Under the pieces are notes generated by a model. That model was given only the letters and a program-made list of their open reading frames with translations. It ran no database searches and had not been told where the DNA came from. This document shows positions 27,315-36,062 of a DNA stretch of 64,000 nucleotides, piece after piece; position 1 is the first letter of the stretch; each line of letters begins with the position of its first letter. This stretch comes from Treponema sp. UBA4873 (GTDB lineage Bacteria; Spirochaetota; Spirochaetia; Treponematales; Treponemataceae): contig DHDP01000018.1 in NCBI GenBank assembly GCA_002399405.1, positions 435,339 to 499,338 on the forward strand, given 5' to 3'. The position numbers and the translations under genes are program-made.

Positions 27315-29861
27315 TTACCTCAGCGTTACGTATGTTTTGCCGGTACCGCCGTCCTCGGGCGGAGCAAAGTGAAATTCTTTGACGCCTGCGTAGTGCGACA
27401 GATAATTCTGCACGGCAACCTGCAGAATGCCGCTTCCCTTTCCGTGTATTATGCTGAAATTTTTAAAATTGTGAACGGCGCACAAATCAAGCTGATGTTC
27501 GAGAACCTTCAATGCTTCGTCTTCGCGCATTCCGAGGAGACGAAGCTCGAATACCGGTCGTTCCTCCGTATCGCCCGTCCCGGCAATGTCCACTGTGACA
27601 AGCGGCGTGTTTACGTGTCTGCTCGGCGCAACGAGTTCGAGGTCTTTCTGTTTTACCGTCATTTTGATGCTGCCCGTCTGGACGAGCCATTTTCCCCTGC
27701 CGTCGGGAGAAAGTATGAGTCCGCTCCGCCGCTCTCTGCCCACGAGAACTGAAGCGCCCGCTTTGAAGACAAGCGGCTCCGCAGTCCTGCCGTCCGGCTG
27801 ATGCGGTACATTTTTGCCGGGTACAGATCCTGCTTGGGCAGATTGTCCGCCGTCCGTGGCTCGGACAAGTTTGAGCGCCTCCGCGTTTTTCATGCGGCGC
27901 TTCGTGCTTTTGTTGCTGTTCGGGTGAGGAGACAGCGGCTGTACTTTCATGGCGGCGTTCATATCGTCTGCGAGCGCTGCACTTTCGGCTTCCAGCTGCA
28001 TTTCCTGGCTGCCGACTGCGTTTGTCAGGTCGGAAATATACTGCTTCACCGCAAGCGTCTTCTCCCTGGTGATTTCGCCTTCCCTCAGAGTGCGTACAAG
28101 ATTTTCAAGCTGCTTCCTGCTGTCCGCTAGAAACTGAGCAGTCTCCGTATGCGCCGCGTTTTTAAGTTCGTGTTCTTTCTGCCGCAGTTCGAGTTCCCTG
28201 ATGTCCGCTTTGCGCTGCTGCTCCCGGAGCTCATGTTCTTTCTGTTTATACTGCAGGAGCAGACTGTCGAGTTCCGCGTGCTTCGCCGTAAGTCCCTTGA
28301 TAAGCGCGGAGATATCCGCCTGTTCGTTCACGATATATGAACGCGCTTTTGCGACGGCATCCTGATTCAGTCCGCTCTTTGCCGCTATGTCGAGCGCGCG
28401 GCTTTCTCCCGGTACGCCCATGAGAAGCCGGTACGTCGGCGACAGCGTTTCACTGTTGAATTCGACGGAAGCGTTGATGCACGACGGATGCGTCCAGCCG
28501 TAATTTTTAAGTACGCCATGATGCGTCGTCACGAGCACGAATGCCCCTCGTTCGATGAGCGTGTCGAGCACCGCCATGCCGATTGCCGCTCCCTCCTGCG
28601 GATCTGTTCCGCTGCCCAGTTCGTCGAGCAGCACAAGACTGGACGACGTACTTTCGCCGAGCGCACGCGCGATGTTCTTCATGTGAGCGCTGAACGTCGA
28701 GAGCGACTGGTCGAGCGACTGACCGTCGCCGATATCGGCGAATACGCCTGAAAAGACGGGCAGGCGTGTTCCTTCTTTTGCGGGAACGGGGAAACCGCTC
28801 TGGTTGAGCATTGAAAAAAGCGCAATCGTCTTGAGCGTGACTGTCTTTCCGCCGGTGTTCGGACCGGTAATAATAAGTACGCGTTTTCCCGGCATGAAGC
28901 GGACGTCGACGGGAACGGCTTTTTCACCGAGCAGCGGATGGCGCGCCTGCACGATGCTGAGCGCCTGACTTTCGTCGCAGAGCATCGCGTAGATACAGCC
29001 GTGCGCAATTCCCCACCGGGAGGCGGCGCACGTCGTATCGAGCGTAATCATGACGGGAAGAGCGGCTGCGAACGTGTCCGCAAAAGGAGCGAGCGCCGCG
29101 GTGAGCGTGCGCAGTATAGTCCGTACGGCAAGCTGCAGATTGAATTCCTCCTGCACAAGATCGTTGCTCGCCTTCACGGCGTCTTCCGGCTCAATATACA
29201 CCGTCTGCCCCGACTGCGATACTTCGTGTATGATGCCGGGGATACGGTTACGCTGCGATGCATGGACGGCGAGCACCTGATGTCCCGCTCTGAAAACGGG
29301 CACCGTCGATTCGAGTACGGACGACAGCCGCTGATCCGCCGTGTACGCATGCATGAGGTTCTGAATTTTTTTGTTAAGGTCGGCGATACGGCCCCGTATT
29401 TCGCGGAGCTCGGGAAGATCCTTCATCTCGCCGTCGGGAGTAATGATGCGGAAAATTTCCGCCGCAGCTGCGTCAACGTCGGGAATTGTGCGCACAGTTT
29501 CCGCAAGGTGCGTAAGGGAAAGTTCCGTCTCTGCGCTGAGAATGCCCGACGTGACTTTTTTCACGGCAGTGCAGAATAAGCCGAGCGCGTGAACCTGCCC
29601 GAGCGTAAGCGCCGCGCCGTCAACCTGCATAATGCGGAAAAGCGGCTGTACGGCCGGCCACATTGAAAGTGCGGAAGGTCGCGTCGACGTATTGTACGAC
29701 TGCCACTCGCGGCTTAAAGCCTTTAATGATTCAATCTGCACGGCGTCGGTGAAAGGTTCCCGTGAAAGCAGTGATTTTTTCCCTTCGTCGCTTACACAGA
29801 AACCGGCGACAGTATCGCGTATGCGGTAATAATCAAGTTCAGTTAAAGTTGTTGTATCCAT
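27315..29861 (-). CDS. mutS2: MutS2 endonuclease/ATPase with Smr domain
   Basis: An 848-residue MutS2 protein. The ATPase has Walker A TGPNTGGKTVTLKT and Walker B LVLLDELGSGTDPQEG. A Glu/Lys-rich coiled coil (~500-640) follows, then a C-terminal Smr nuclease domain (LLGMREDEALKVLEHQLD...IIHGKGSG). It lacks the MutS mismatch-recognition domain. Family members suppress recombination and/or act on collided ribosomes. It lies 18 bp after rsgA, another ribosome-linked gene, so a ribosome rescue role fits the context, but this is inference. Confidence 0.95.
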   Translation of the reverse strand: MDTTTLTELDYYRIRDTVAGFCVSDEGKKSLLSREPFTDAVQIESLKALSREWQSYNTSTRPSALSMWPAVQPLFRIMQVDGAALTLGQVHALGLFCTAVKKVTSGILSAETELSLTHLAETVRTIPDVDAAAAEIFRIITPDGEMKDLPELREIRGRIADLNKKIQNLMHAYTADQRLSSVLESTVPVFRAGHQVLAVHASQRNRIPGIIHEVSQSGQTVYIEPEDAVKASNDLVQEEFNLQLAVRTILRTLTAALAPFADTFAAALPVMITLDTTCAASRWGIAHGCIYAMLCDESQALSIVQARHPLLGEKAVPVDVRFMPGKRVLIITGPNTGGKTVTLKTIALFSMLNQSGFPVPAKEGTRLPVFSGVFADIGDGQSLDQSLSTFSAHMKNIARALGESTSSSLVLLDELGSGTDPQEGAAIGMAVLDTLIERGAFVLVTTHHGVLKNYGWTHPSCINASVEFNSETLSPTYRLLMGVPGESRALDIAAKSGLNQDAVAKARSYIVNEQADISALIKGLTAKHAELDSLLLQYKQKEHELREQQRKADIRELELRQKEHELKNAAHTETAQFLADSRKQLENLVRTLREGEITREKTLAVKQYISDLTNAVGSQEMQLEAESAALADDMNAAMKVQPLSPHPNSNKSTKRRMKNAEALKLVRATDGGQSAQAGSVPGKNVPHQPDGRTAEPLVFKAGASVLVGRERRSGLILSPDGRGKWLVQTGSIKMTVKQKDLELVAPSRHVNTPLVTVDIAGTGDTEERPVFELRLLGMREDEALKVLEHQLDLCAVHNFKNFSIIHGKGSGILQVAVQNYLSHYAGVKEFHFAPPEDGGTGKTYVTLR

Positions 29862-29879
29862 TTTCCATAAAATAAATTA

Positions 29880-30836
29880 TTAATCTTCCCAGCTTCCGGT
29901 TTTTATTTCGTTCCTGATGCGCAGCCAGCTGTCGTACCGTTCTTCGGTGATAACGCCTGCGTTCACGGCTTCAAGAATTCTGCAGCCGGGCTCGTTCGTA
30001 TGCGTGCAGCTCATGCCGAACGTGCATGTGCCGACAATCGGCCTGAATTCGCGGAAGTACAGGGCGAGGTCTTCGGCCGCGACGTTATGAAGAACGAACC
30101 GCCTGATGCCGGGCGTATCTATGATCGACGCCGTTATATCTTTACCGCCGGAGAGGGATTCATTGAGCGTAAGACGGTTAAGCGTCCCCTTCGTCGTCGT
30201 ATGGGAACCGCGGTCGTATTTCTGACAGAGATCACCCGTACGCAGCGCTGCGTTTTTATCGAGCGCGTTTATCAGGCTTGATTTACCGATACCCGACTGA
30301 CCGACGAACGCGCTCAAGTGCCCTGCGAGCAGCGCGGCAAATTCCTTCATGCCTTCGCCGGTTTTCGCAGAAACATACAGTAATTTGTAGCCGAGGTCTT
30401 CCCAGATTTTCATCCGCGACAGAAAATCAGCGTCGTCTTTTGAAAGATCGCATTTGTTGCATACGATGACGGGCGTGAGTCCCTCGCATTCAGCCTGCGC
30501 AAGCTCGCGGTCGATGAACCGCGGGCGGAACGGAGGTTCGTCAGGCGTCGTTACGAGAATGAGGTAATCAAGATTCGACGCAAGCAGCTGCGGACTGCGT
30601 CCTTTTACGTTCCATCGGACGAAAGCGTTCCGGCGGGGAACCAGTGAAAGTATCTGTCCCTTGCCCGAATCGAGCTTGTCCGCCTCAATTTCCACTATAT
30701 CGCCCGGCGCGAGCGGATTGTAATACTGCGTGTCGATTTTTAGCACTTTCCCTTTGATAGAACAGGAGCGGATAATACCGTCGCTGCATTCGACTGTGAA
30801 AAAATTATTAGCTCCGTCAAGCACTGTTCCCTGCAT
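29880..30836 (-). CDS. rsgA: Ribosome small-subunit GTPase RsgA
   Basis: A 318-residue circularly permuted GTPase for late 30S maturation. An N-terminal OB fold (QGTVLDGANNFFTVE) leads to G4 VCNKCDL, then G1 GQSGIGKSSLINAL and G3 IDTPGIR. The zinc motif CTFGMSCTHTNEPGC is near 270-285. I start it at ATG 30836 (MQGTV), the usual family start, because a promoter ends 7 nt before it. A TTG 12 codons upstream coincides with the -35 and is unlikely. Confidence 0.92.
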   Translation of the reverse strand: MQGTVLDGANNFFTVECSDGIIRSCSIKGKVLKIDTQYYNPLAPGDIVEIEADKLDSGKGQILSLVPRRNAFVRWNVKGRSPQLLASNLDYLILVTTPDEPPFRPRFIDRELAQAECEGLTPVIVCNKCDLSKDDADFLSRMKIWEDLGYKLLYVSAKTGEGMKEFAALLAGHLSAFVGQSGIGKSSLINALDKNAALRTGDLCQKYDRGSHTTTKGTLNRLTLNESLSGGKDITASIIDTPGIRRFVLHNVAAEDLALYFREFRPIVGTCTFGMSCTHTNEPGCRILEAVNAGVITEERYDSWLRIRNEIKTGSWED

Positions 30837-30843
30837 AAAAATC

Positions 30844-30872
30844 ATGGTATTGGAAAAAGGACGAATTTTCAA
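30844..30872 (-). promoter_or_regulatory. Leaderless-type promoter of rsgA
   Basis: TTGAAA (30867-30872), 17 bp, TACCAT (30844-30849), 7 nt, ATG 30836. Confidence 0.5.
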
Positions 30873-30942
30873 GAGATGTGACCTGCGGGTTTAAAACGTA
30901 CGGTAAATATTCGCCTTGATATGGATTATATGCGCATTATAC

Positions 30943-30971
30943 TGGACGAAAAGGGGGTATATATGGAATAT
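30943..30971 (+). promoter_or_regulatory. Possible leaderless-type promoter of the AraC gene
   Basis: TGGACG (30943-30948), 17 bp, GAATAT (30966-30971), 7 nt, ATG 30979. Weaker match than the others. Confidence 0.35.
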
Positions 30972-30978
30972 ATACGTG

Positions 30979-31782
30979 ATGCATGAAATATCGCTGGTAA
31001 AAAATCAACTTCCCGCAGTTTTGGAATGCAATTTTCTTGTCTGCCATTCGCCGTTCGTGCATGCGGACAGGATTGTTCCGTTCAATGTGCTCATTTACGT
31101 AACGGCAGGACAGATCACCGTAACGGAAGACGGCGCCGATTACGAGGTAAATGCCGGCGAGATGCTTTTTCTGAAAAGCGGAGTGCATCATTACGGCAGG
31201 AAACTCATAAAAACGGGCACTTCGTGGTATTACGTGCATTTTACGCTGCCGGAAACAGAATCGGACGCAGGAGATTGTCTCACTGTTCCGAAAAAGAGAA
31301 CGGACCTTGTTCATTCGGGTATTGAGGAAGCACTGGAGGAATTTACCGGGCAGTATACCGGCAGAACAGCTGCCCCCGAATGGAAAAGCAACGCGCTGTT
31401 TTTTTCATTGCTGTGCGATATTGCGCTTCATTTACCGCGCGTTCCTTCGCGGAAGGCGTCGCTTGCGGAAAGACTTTCCGAATATCTGCGGGAACGCATT
31501 TCGGAACCGTTCGACTCCCGCTCGCTTGAGAATGAATTCAATCTGACTGGCAAATATCTTGAGCTGGTGTTCAAGAGGGAAATGCATGTTTCACTTCAGA
31601 AATATCATACTGATTTGAAAATCGCCGAAGCTCGGCATCTGCTTCGTACGACGTTTTTCTCGATAAAGGAAATAAGCGGAAAACTCGGATATTCCGACAT
31701 GCTGTATTTCAGCCGGACATTCCGGAAAGCATGCGGAATGAGTCCGAGCAGTTATCGGAAGCTGATAGAAACGAAATATTAA
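30979..31782 (+). CDS. AraC-family transcriptional regulator
   Basis: A 267-residue regulator. Residues 1-150 form a cupin-like effector domain (VNAGEMLFLKSGVHHYG) like the sugar-sensing arm of AraC/RhaS proteins. The last ~100 residues are the double helix-turn-helix, ending with the signature IKEISGKLGYSDMLYFSRTF followed by KACGMSPSSYRK. It lies 21 bp before the GH127 gene on the same strand and very likely controls it, probably in response to an arabinose-type sugar. ATG 30979 is favoured; an earlier TTG frame start has no support. Confidence 0.88.
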   Translation: MHEISLVKNQLPAVLECNFLVCHSPFVHADRIVPFNVLIYVTAGQITVTEDGADYEVNAGEMLFLKSGVHHYGRKLIKTGTSWYYVHFTLPETESDAGDCLTVPKKRTDLVHSGIEEALEEFTGQYTGRTAAPEWKSNALFFSLLCDIALHLPRVPSRKASLAERLSEYLRERISEPFDSRSLENEFNLTGKYLELVFKREMHVSLQKYHTDLKIAEARHLLRTTFFSIKEISGKLGYSDMLYFSRTFRKACGMSPSSYRKLIETKY

Positions 31783-31803
31783 TAATTACAAGAGGAGCAG
31801 GTT

Positions 31804-33726
31804 ATGACGGATGCATTGAAGATGTTCTCGGTGTCGGATTCCTTTTTCGGAAGATATGAAGAACTTGTCGTCGACACGGTGATACCGTATCAGGAAAAGA
31901 TACTCAACGATGCGATTCCGGGCGTCGAGAAAAGCCATGCGGTTGAAAACTTCCGTCAGGCGGCGGAAGTGAACGAGACGGGGAAGTGCAGCGGTGAATT
32001 CTACGGCATGGTTTTTCAGGACAGCGACGTCGCAAAATGGCTCGAAGCCGCAGCGTATTCGCTGGCGCAGAAAAACGATCCGGCGCTGGAGAAGCGCTGC
32101 GACGACATGATTACGCTCATAGGCCGCGCGCAGAAAAAAGACGGCTATCTTGACACGTATTTTACGGTGAAGGAACCGGGACGGCAGTGGACCGACCTTC
32201 AGGAGGCGCATGAGCTGTATTGTGCCGGCCACATGATGGAAGCCGCCGTCGCTTACTACGAATGTACAGGCAGAAGAAATCTGCTCGACATCATGTGCCG
32301 CGCTGCCGATCACATTTACGATCACTTCATAGCGCATAACGCTCCCGGATATCCGGGACATCCTGAAGTGGAGCTTGCACTTATGCGCATGTATCATGCG
32401 ACGGGAAACGGGAAATATAAGGAACTCGCGGAGCATTTTATTAACGTACGCGGCGTCGACGGCGACTATTTCAAACACGAAAGCGAAACGCGCGGATGGC
32501 AGGTATGGGGAGGCTGGAACGGCGACAGGGAATACACGCTGTGCCACGAACCTGTGCGCGGGCAGAAAGACGCCGTGGGACATGCTGTCCGCGCGGTTTA
32601 TCTGTATTCGGGGATGGCGTCGGTTGCAAAGGAAAACGGCGATGAAACGCTTAAGGCCGCATGCCTTACACTCTGGAACAGCATTACGAAGAAGCGTATG
32701 TACGTGACGGGTGCAATCGGTTCGGCGTACGAAGGCGAGTCCTTTACGAAGGATTATCATCTTCCGAACGATACTGCATACGGAGAGACATGCGCATCCG
32801 TCGGACTTATCTTTTTTGCCCGCAGGATGCTCGATCTGTTCAAGAGCGGCGAATACGGCGATGTTATGGAGCGCGCCCTGTACAACTGCGTTCTTGCAGG
32901 CATGCAGCTCGACGGCAAGCGCTTTTTTTATGTGAACGTACTCGAATCTCTGCCGGGGATTTCCGGTAAAGCAGTTACCCACAGGCATGCGCTGCCGCAG
33001 CGTCCGCAGTGGTTTACATGCGCATGCTGCCCGCCGAATGCCGCGCGCCTTATTGCGTCAATAGGACGATACGCGTGGTGTATTGAAGACGGGACTGCGT
33101 ACGCAGTTCTGTACATAGGCGGTACGCTTGACGGAACAGAACAGCTGGGCGGAAAAATTTACGTCGAAACATCCTATCCGTACGAAGGCAGCGCCGTATA
33201 CACATTCGAGCCCTGTGATTCGCACATGGATATGACGCTTGCGCTGCGCCTTCCGTCCTGGAGCCGCAGCACGAAAATCAGCATGAACGGAAAAGAAATT
33301 GACTGCACATACAGCAGCGGATACGCGTTCGTAAAAGGACCTTTTACCGCATCCGACGCTGTCGCAATCGAATTCGATATGGGCGTGCGCAGAATCCATG
33401 CATCGCCGAAAGTCAGTGCTGATTCCGGTAAGACCGCTTTTATGCGCGGGCCGCTCGTCTATTGCGCCGAAGGTGCCGACAACAACGGCGGCGTGCTTAA
33501 CCTGATTGCGGACCGCTCTGCCGTTCCCGCCGTTGGCACATATGAACCCGACTCGCTGTACGGCATCAGAAAAATCACCGTCGCAGGCACGCGTACGGAA
33601 AATACCGGAAAGCTCTATTCCGACGAACCTCCTTCCGTGACTCCGTGCACCATTACGCTTATTCCGTACTACGCATGGGCGAACCGCGGTGAGAACGAAA
33701 TGCGCGTATGGCTGCCCGAAAGGTAG
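31804..33726 (+). CDS. GH127-family beta-L-arabinofuranosidase (DUF1680)
   Basis: A 640-residue protein of the DUF1680/GH127 family, which removes beta-L-arabinofuranosyl residues from plant glycoproteins and glycans. An (alpha/alpha)6 barrel occupies roughly 1-420 (GWQVWGGWNGDREYT region), then beta-sandwich domains. The zinc-site cysteines are in TCACCPPNAARL near 400-410, as in HypBA1. No signal peptide, so it acts on imported oligosaccharides. AGAGGAGCAGG precedes the ATG. It forms a two-gene unit with the AraC regulator. Confidence 0.92.
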   Translation: MTDALKMFSVSDSFFGRYEELVVDTVIPYQEKILNDAIPGVEKSHAVENFRQAAEVNETGKCSGEFYGMVFQDSDVAKWLEAAAYSLAQKNDPALEKRCDDMITLIGRAQKKDGYLDTYFTVKEPGRQWTDLQEAHELYCAGHMMEAAVAYYECTGRRNLLDIMCRAADHIYDHFIAHNAPGYPGHPEVELALMRMYHATGNGKYKELAEHFINVRGVDGDYFKHESETRGWQVWGGWNGDREYTLCHEPVRGQKDAVGHAVRAVYLYSGMASVAKENGDETLKAACLTLWNSITKKRMYVTGAIGSAYEGESFTKDYHLPNDTAYGETCASVGLIFFARRMLDLFKSGEYGDVMERALYNCVLAGMQLDGKRFFYVNVLESLPGISGKAVTHRHALPQRPQWFTCACCPPNAARLIASIGRYAWCIEDGTAYAVLYIGGTLDGTEQLGGKIYVETSYPYEGSAVYTFEPCDSHMDMTLALRLPSWSRSTKISMNGKEIDCTYSSGYAFVKGPFTASDAVAIEFDMGVRRIHASPKVSADSGKTAFMRGPLVYCAEGADNNGGVLNLIADRSAVPAVGTYEPDSLYGIRKITVAGTRTENTGKLYSDEPPSVTPCTITLIPYYAWANRGENEMRVWLPER

Positions 33727-33759
33727 CATTTCTCTGTACATTATTAACATGATTTATGA

Positions 33760-33765
33760 TATACT
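33760..33765 (+). promoter_or_regulatory. -10 box 6 nt before the MBL-fold gene
   Basis: TATACT at 33760-33765, then 6 nt, ATG 33772. The -35 position (TACATT) is poor. Confidence 0.35.
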
Positions 33766-33771
33766 TGCAGT

Positions 33772-34458
33772 ATGCGAAGATTATTAGTATTGCTGTCTGC
33801 AGTCTTTGCAACTGCAGCAGGATACGGAGAGGGAAAATATATGTCCAAACTGTTATATCAGGGACACAGCAGCTACCGTATCAGAACCGCCGGGGATTTC
33901 GTCATATACGTCGACCCGTATGCGGGCAAGGGATACAACGTGCCCGCGGATCTTATTCTCGTGACGCACGAGCACTACGATCATACGGCAGTGAACCTCG
34001 TCACGAAGAAGAACGTCTGCCGGATTATCCGCGCCAGGAACGTACTTGTTAACGGCGAATATAAAACCGTAACGGTCGGAAAAATCAAAATACAGGCTGT
34101 GCCTGCGTACAACGCGCATCATAACCGCGCGGAATGCGTAGGATTCGTCATTACGCTTGAGGACGGCGTGAAAATATACGCTTCAGGCGATACGTCGTAT
34201 ACCGACTACATGAAAGACTCGCTCAGCACCATGAAGCTTGATTATGCACTGCTTCCGTGCGACGGCATTTTCAACATGGATGCGGCCGAAGCCGCACGCT
34301 GTGCGGATATTATCGGGGCTGCCCACGCAATTCCGGTGCATACGAAACCCGGTGAACTGTTCGACAATAAAGTTGCAGCGCAGTTTTCCGCGAAGAACAG
34401 ACTGATTCTGCAGCCGGGTGAAGAGATTGCGCTCGAAAGCGGCAGCAGCAAAAATTAG
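33772..34458 (+). CDS. Metallo-beta-lactamase-fold hydrolase (UPF0173-like), possibly exported
   Basis: A 228-residue MBL-fold protein with the metal motif VTHEHYDHTAV near 64-74 and YASGDTSYTDY later, resembling UlaG/UPF0173-type hydrolases. From ATG 33772 it gains a signal-peptide-like N-terminus (MRRLLVLLSAVFATAAG). However, GGAGAGGG also precedes an internal ATG at 33841, where cytoplasmic relatives begin (MSKLLYQGHSS). I keep 33772 because TATACT lies 6 nt upstream, but both starts are credible. The 3' end overlaps the convergent gene by 4 bp. Substrate unknown. Confidence 0.8.
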   Translation: MRRLLVLLSAVFATAAGYGEGKYMSKLLYQGHSSYRIRTAGDFVIYVDPYAGKGYNVPADLILVTHEHYDHTAVNLVTKKNVCRIIRARNVLVNGEYKTVTVGKIKIQAVPAYNAHHNRAECVGFVITLEDGVKIYASGDTSYTDYMKDSLSTMKLDYALLPCDGIFNMDAAEAARCADIIGAAHAIPVHTKPGELFDNKVAAQFSAKNRLILQPGEEIALESGSSKN

Positions 34459-35069
34459 GACGCTTTTCTGCGGCGTGCACCGGCTATCAGTACGATATAA
34501 TAAATATCTGCAGCAAGACTGATTGCACCGCAGATAAGTATATAGGGATTCGTCATTTCGACATATCCCTGCAGAACAACCGATGCGAGCGTGCCGAGAC
34601 CTTTTGCTGCAGCAATCGAAAGCGACTGGCCCCGTGTGTCGCTGCGGGTGTAGAACATATGTATAAACAGCAGAGACGTGAGAACATTCTGCAGAAAGCC
34701 GGAATACTGCGCGGCGGGACGTATGTCGAACTGGCAGTAAAAAGCGGACTGAAGTCCGAAGCAGATTATAAAGACCGCGATGCTGAGCGGTATGAACTTT
34801 TTCCGCAGCTGTTCGGGGAAACGCTCCCGCCCGTATTTGAAATACGTGTACATAACTGCCGCGTCCAGAATAAGACAGCCGATGTAAAAAATCGTCTGCA
34901 TTTGGATATCGCGGATACCTTCCACCGAATATACGGTATCCCATGCAAAATTCAATCCGAGTGCAAAAAGCGGCATGCAGTACGTTTTGTCGCGATTTCC
35001 GAGCCGTATCATTTCGACGTAAGCAAACACCCGGCACAAACCGCCTGTTAATGTGAGTAAAAGAATCAT
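34455..35069 (-). CDS. Seven-helix membrane protein, possible transmembrane terpene cyclase (Pyr4/PaxB-type)
   Basis: A 204-residue protein with about seven hydrophobic helices and short loops. ALGLNFAWDTVYSVEG near residue 35-50 resembles the LNFxWExxY motif of Pyr4/PaxB cyclases, with Asp in place of the usual Glu. The last helix has LAADIYYIVLI, matching the second conserved acidic position. Those two acids form the active site in Pyr4. Assignment is tentative: no terpenoid genes are adjacent. ATG 35069 was chosen over a TTG 12 codons upstream because TAGAAT ends 7 nt before it. Confidence 0.55.
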   Translation of the reverse strand: MILLLTLTGGLCRVFAYVEMIRLGNRDKTYCMPLFALGLNFAWDTVYSVEGIRDIQMQTIFYIGCLILDAAVMYTYFKYGRERFPEQLRKKFIPLSIAVFIICFGLQSAFYCQFDIRPAAQYSGFLQNVLTSLLFIHMFYTRSDTRGQSLSIAAAKGLGTLASVVLQGYVEMTNPYILICGAISLAADIYYIVLIAGARRRKAS

Positions 35070-35076
35070 AGTGTTA

Positions 35077-35105
35077 ATTCTACCAGCTGGACCGGGGGAA
35101 AACAA
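35077..35105 (-). promoter_or_regulatory. Leaderless-type promoter of the cyclase-like gene
   Basis: TTGTTT (35100-35105), 17 bp, TAGAAT (35077-35082), 7 nt, ATG 35069. It is divergent from the tRNA-Gln promoter, with -35 boxes 9 bp apart. Confidence 0.5.
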
Positions 35106-35114
35106 GCGTCTATA

Positions 35115-35143
35115 TTGACAAATTCAGCCGAAATCAGTATATT
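35115..35143 (+). promoter_or_regulatory. Promoter of tRNA-Gln
   Basis: TTGACA (35115-35120), 17 bp, TATATT (35138-35143), 15 bp before the tRNA. Confidence 0.7.
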
Positions 35144-35158
35144 CTAGAAACATTACAT

Positions 35159-35229
35159 TCCCCGATTGTGTAATGGTAGCACCTCAGATTCTGGTTCTGA
35201 TTGTGGGGGTTCGAATCCTCCTTGGGGAA
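35159..35229 (+). tRNA. tRNA-Gln (anticodon CTG)
   Basis: Acceptor TCCCCGA/TTGGGGA, anticodon loop TTCTGGT between TCAGA and TCTGA, T-arm GGGGG-TTCGAAT-CCTCC. 71 nt; CCA not encoded. Confidence 0.95.
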
Positions 35230-35251
35230 CTACGGAAATAAGTTCCGTTGA

Positions 35252-35283
35252 AAGCTGACCCCGCTATACGGATCAGCTTTTTT
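35252..35283 (+). terminator. Terminator after tRNA-Gln
   Basis: AAGCTGA (35252-35258) pairs with TCAGCTT (35273-35279), with an inner CCG/CGG helix and a T-run through 35283. Confidence 0.75.
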
Positions 35284-35320
35284 ATAGTGTTGCGGGTCTT
35301 TATAAAGACTCGTAGATTCA

Positions 35321-35392
35321 GGTCCCTTCGTCTATCGGCTAGGACGAAAGATTCTCAATCTTTAAAGATGGGTTCAACTCCCGTAGGGACCG
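35321..35392 (+). tRNA. tRNA-Glu (anticodon CTC)
   Basis: Acceptor GGTCCCT/AGGGACC, anticodon loop TTCTCAA between AAAGA and TCTTT, discriminator G. 72 nt; CCA not encoded. Confidence 0.95.
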
Positions 35393-35626
35393 TAGTTTTG
35401 TTACGACTAATTCTTCGCGGTACAAGAAAATAGTTTTCCTCCTTAAATCAGAAATCACACTAAAGTATATAAAATCATCAAAAAGACGGTTATGCATGGA
35501 ATGTTTTTCCTGCAGAAAACTGTATAAATGTGGTGCTGTGTAGTAGTATACTGTCAGCATAAATCATGCGGGCGTGACTTCTGTAAATTTGTGTCCGCCG
35601 TGCCGGAGAATGCATCAGGAGGATAT

Positions 35627-36037
35627 ATGCCGGGAGAAACGAATCTCTCTGTTTTATTAAAATCGATGGAACCGGAACCTGATGCAGGAGAATACATATT
35701 TTGTTCGACTGCGGAGAGCGGACAGGGAGTCGATGCGCGGGACGCGTGGGCGGTAATATCAGAGGATGAGGGAAAGACGCTCATCCTGAAAAGAGAAAGT
35801 GCCGACAGATGCGGAGTCCGCTATGAGTCGGTATTCAGAAAAATTACGCTGAAAATACATTCGAGTCTCGACGCTGTCGGTCTGACGGCGGCTGTGTCTG
35901 CGGCGCTGGCCCGGCAGGGAATAAGCGCCAATGTGGTCGCGGGATATTATCACGACCACATATTCGTGCAGAGTGCAAATGCGGCCGAAGCGGTGGATGC
36001 ATTGAAAAAGCTGGCTGCGGAAAATAACAATAAATAA
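35627..36037 (+). CDS. ACT-domain protein (DUF2241-like)
   Basis: A 136-residue soluble protein. The N-terminal half (LSVLLKSMEPEPDAGEYIF) and the C-terminal half (LKIHSSLDAVGLTAAVSAAL, then GISANVVAGYYHDHIFV) match the tandem ACT-type fold found in small stand-alone ACT proteins. Ligand and partner unknown; such proteins often sense amino acids. AGGAGG ends 4 nt before ATG 35627, deciding the start over frames opening further upstream. It is monocistronic, after the tRNA-Glu gene. Confidence 0.75.
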   Translation: MPGETNLSVLLKSMEPEPDAGEYIFCSTAESGQGVDARDAWAVISEDEGKTLILKRESADRCGVRYESVFRKITLKIHSSLDAVGLTAAVSAALARQGISANVVAGYYHDHIFVQSANAAEAVDALKKLAAENNNK

Positions 36038-36062
36038 AAAATGTGCCGCAGGAATGAAACGG

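Noticed and set aside
31786..32988. 400-codon open frame antisense to the GH127 gene
   Set aside because: Same type of shadow frame; composition is not protein-like and the GH127 motifs are on the plus strand.
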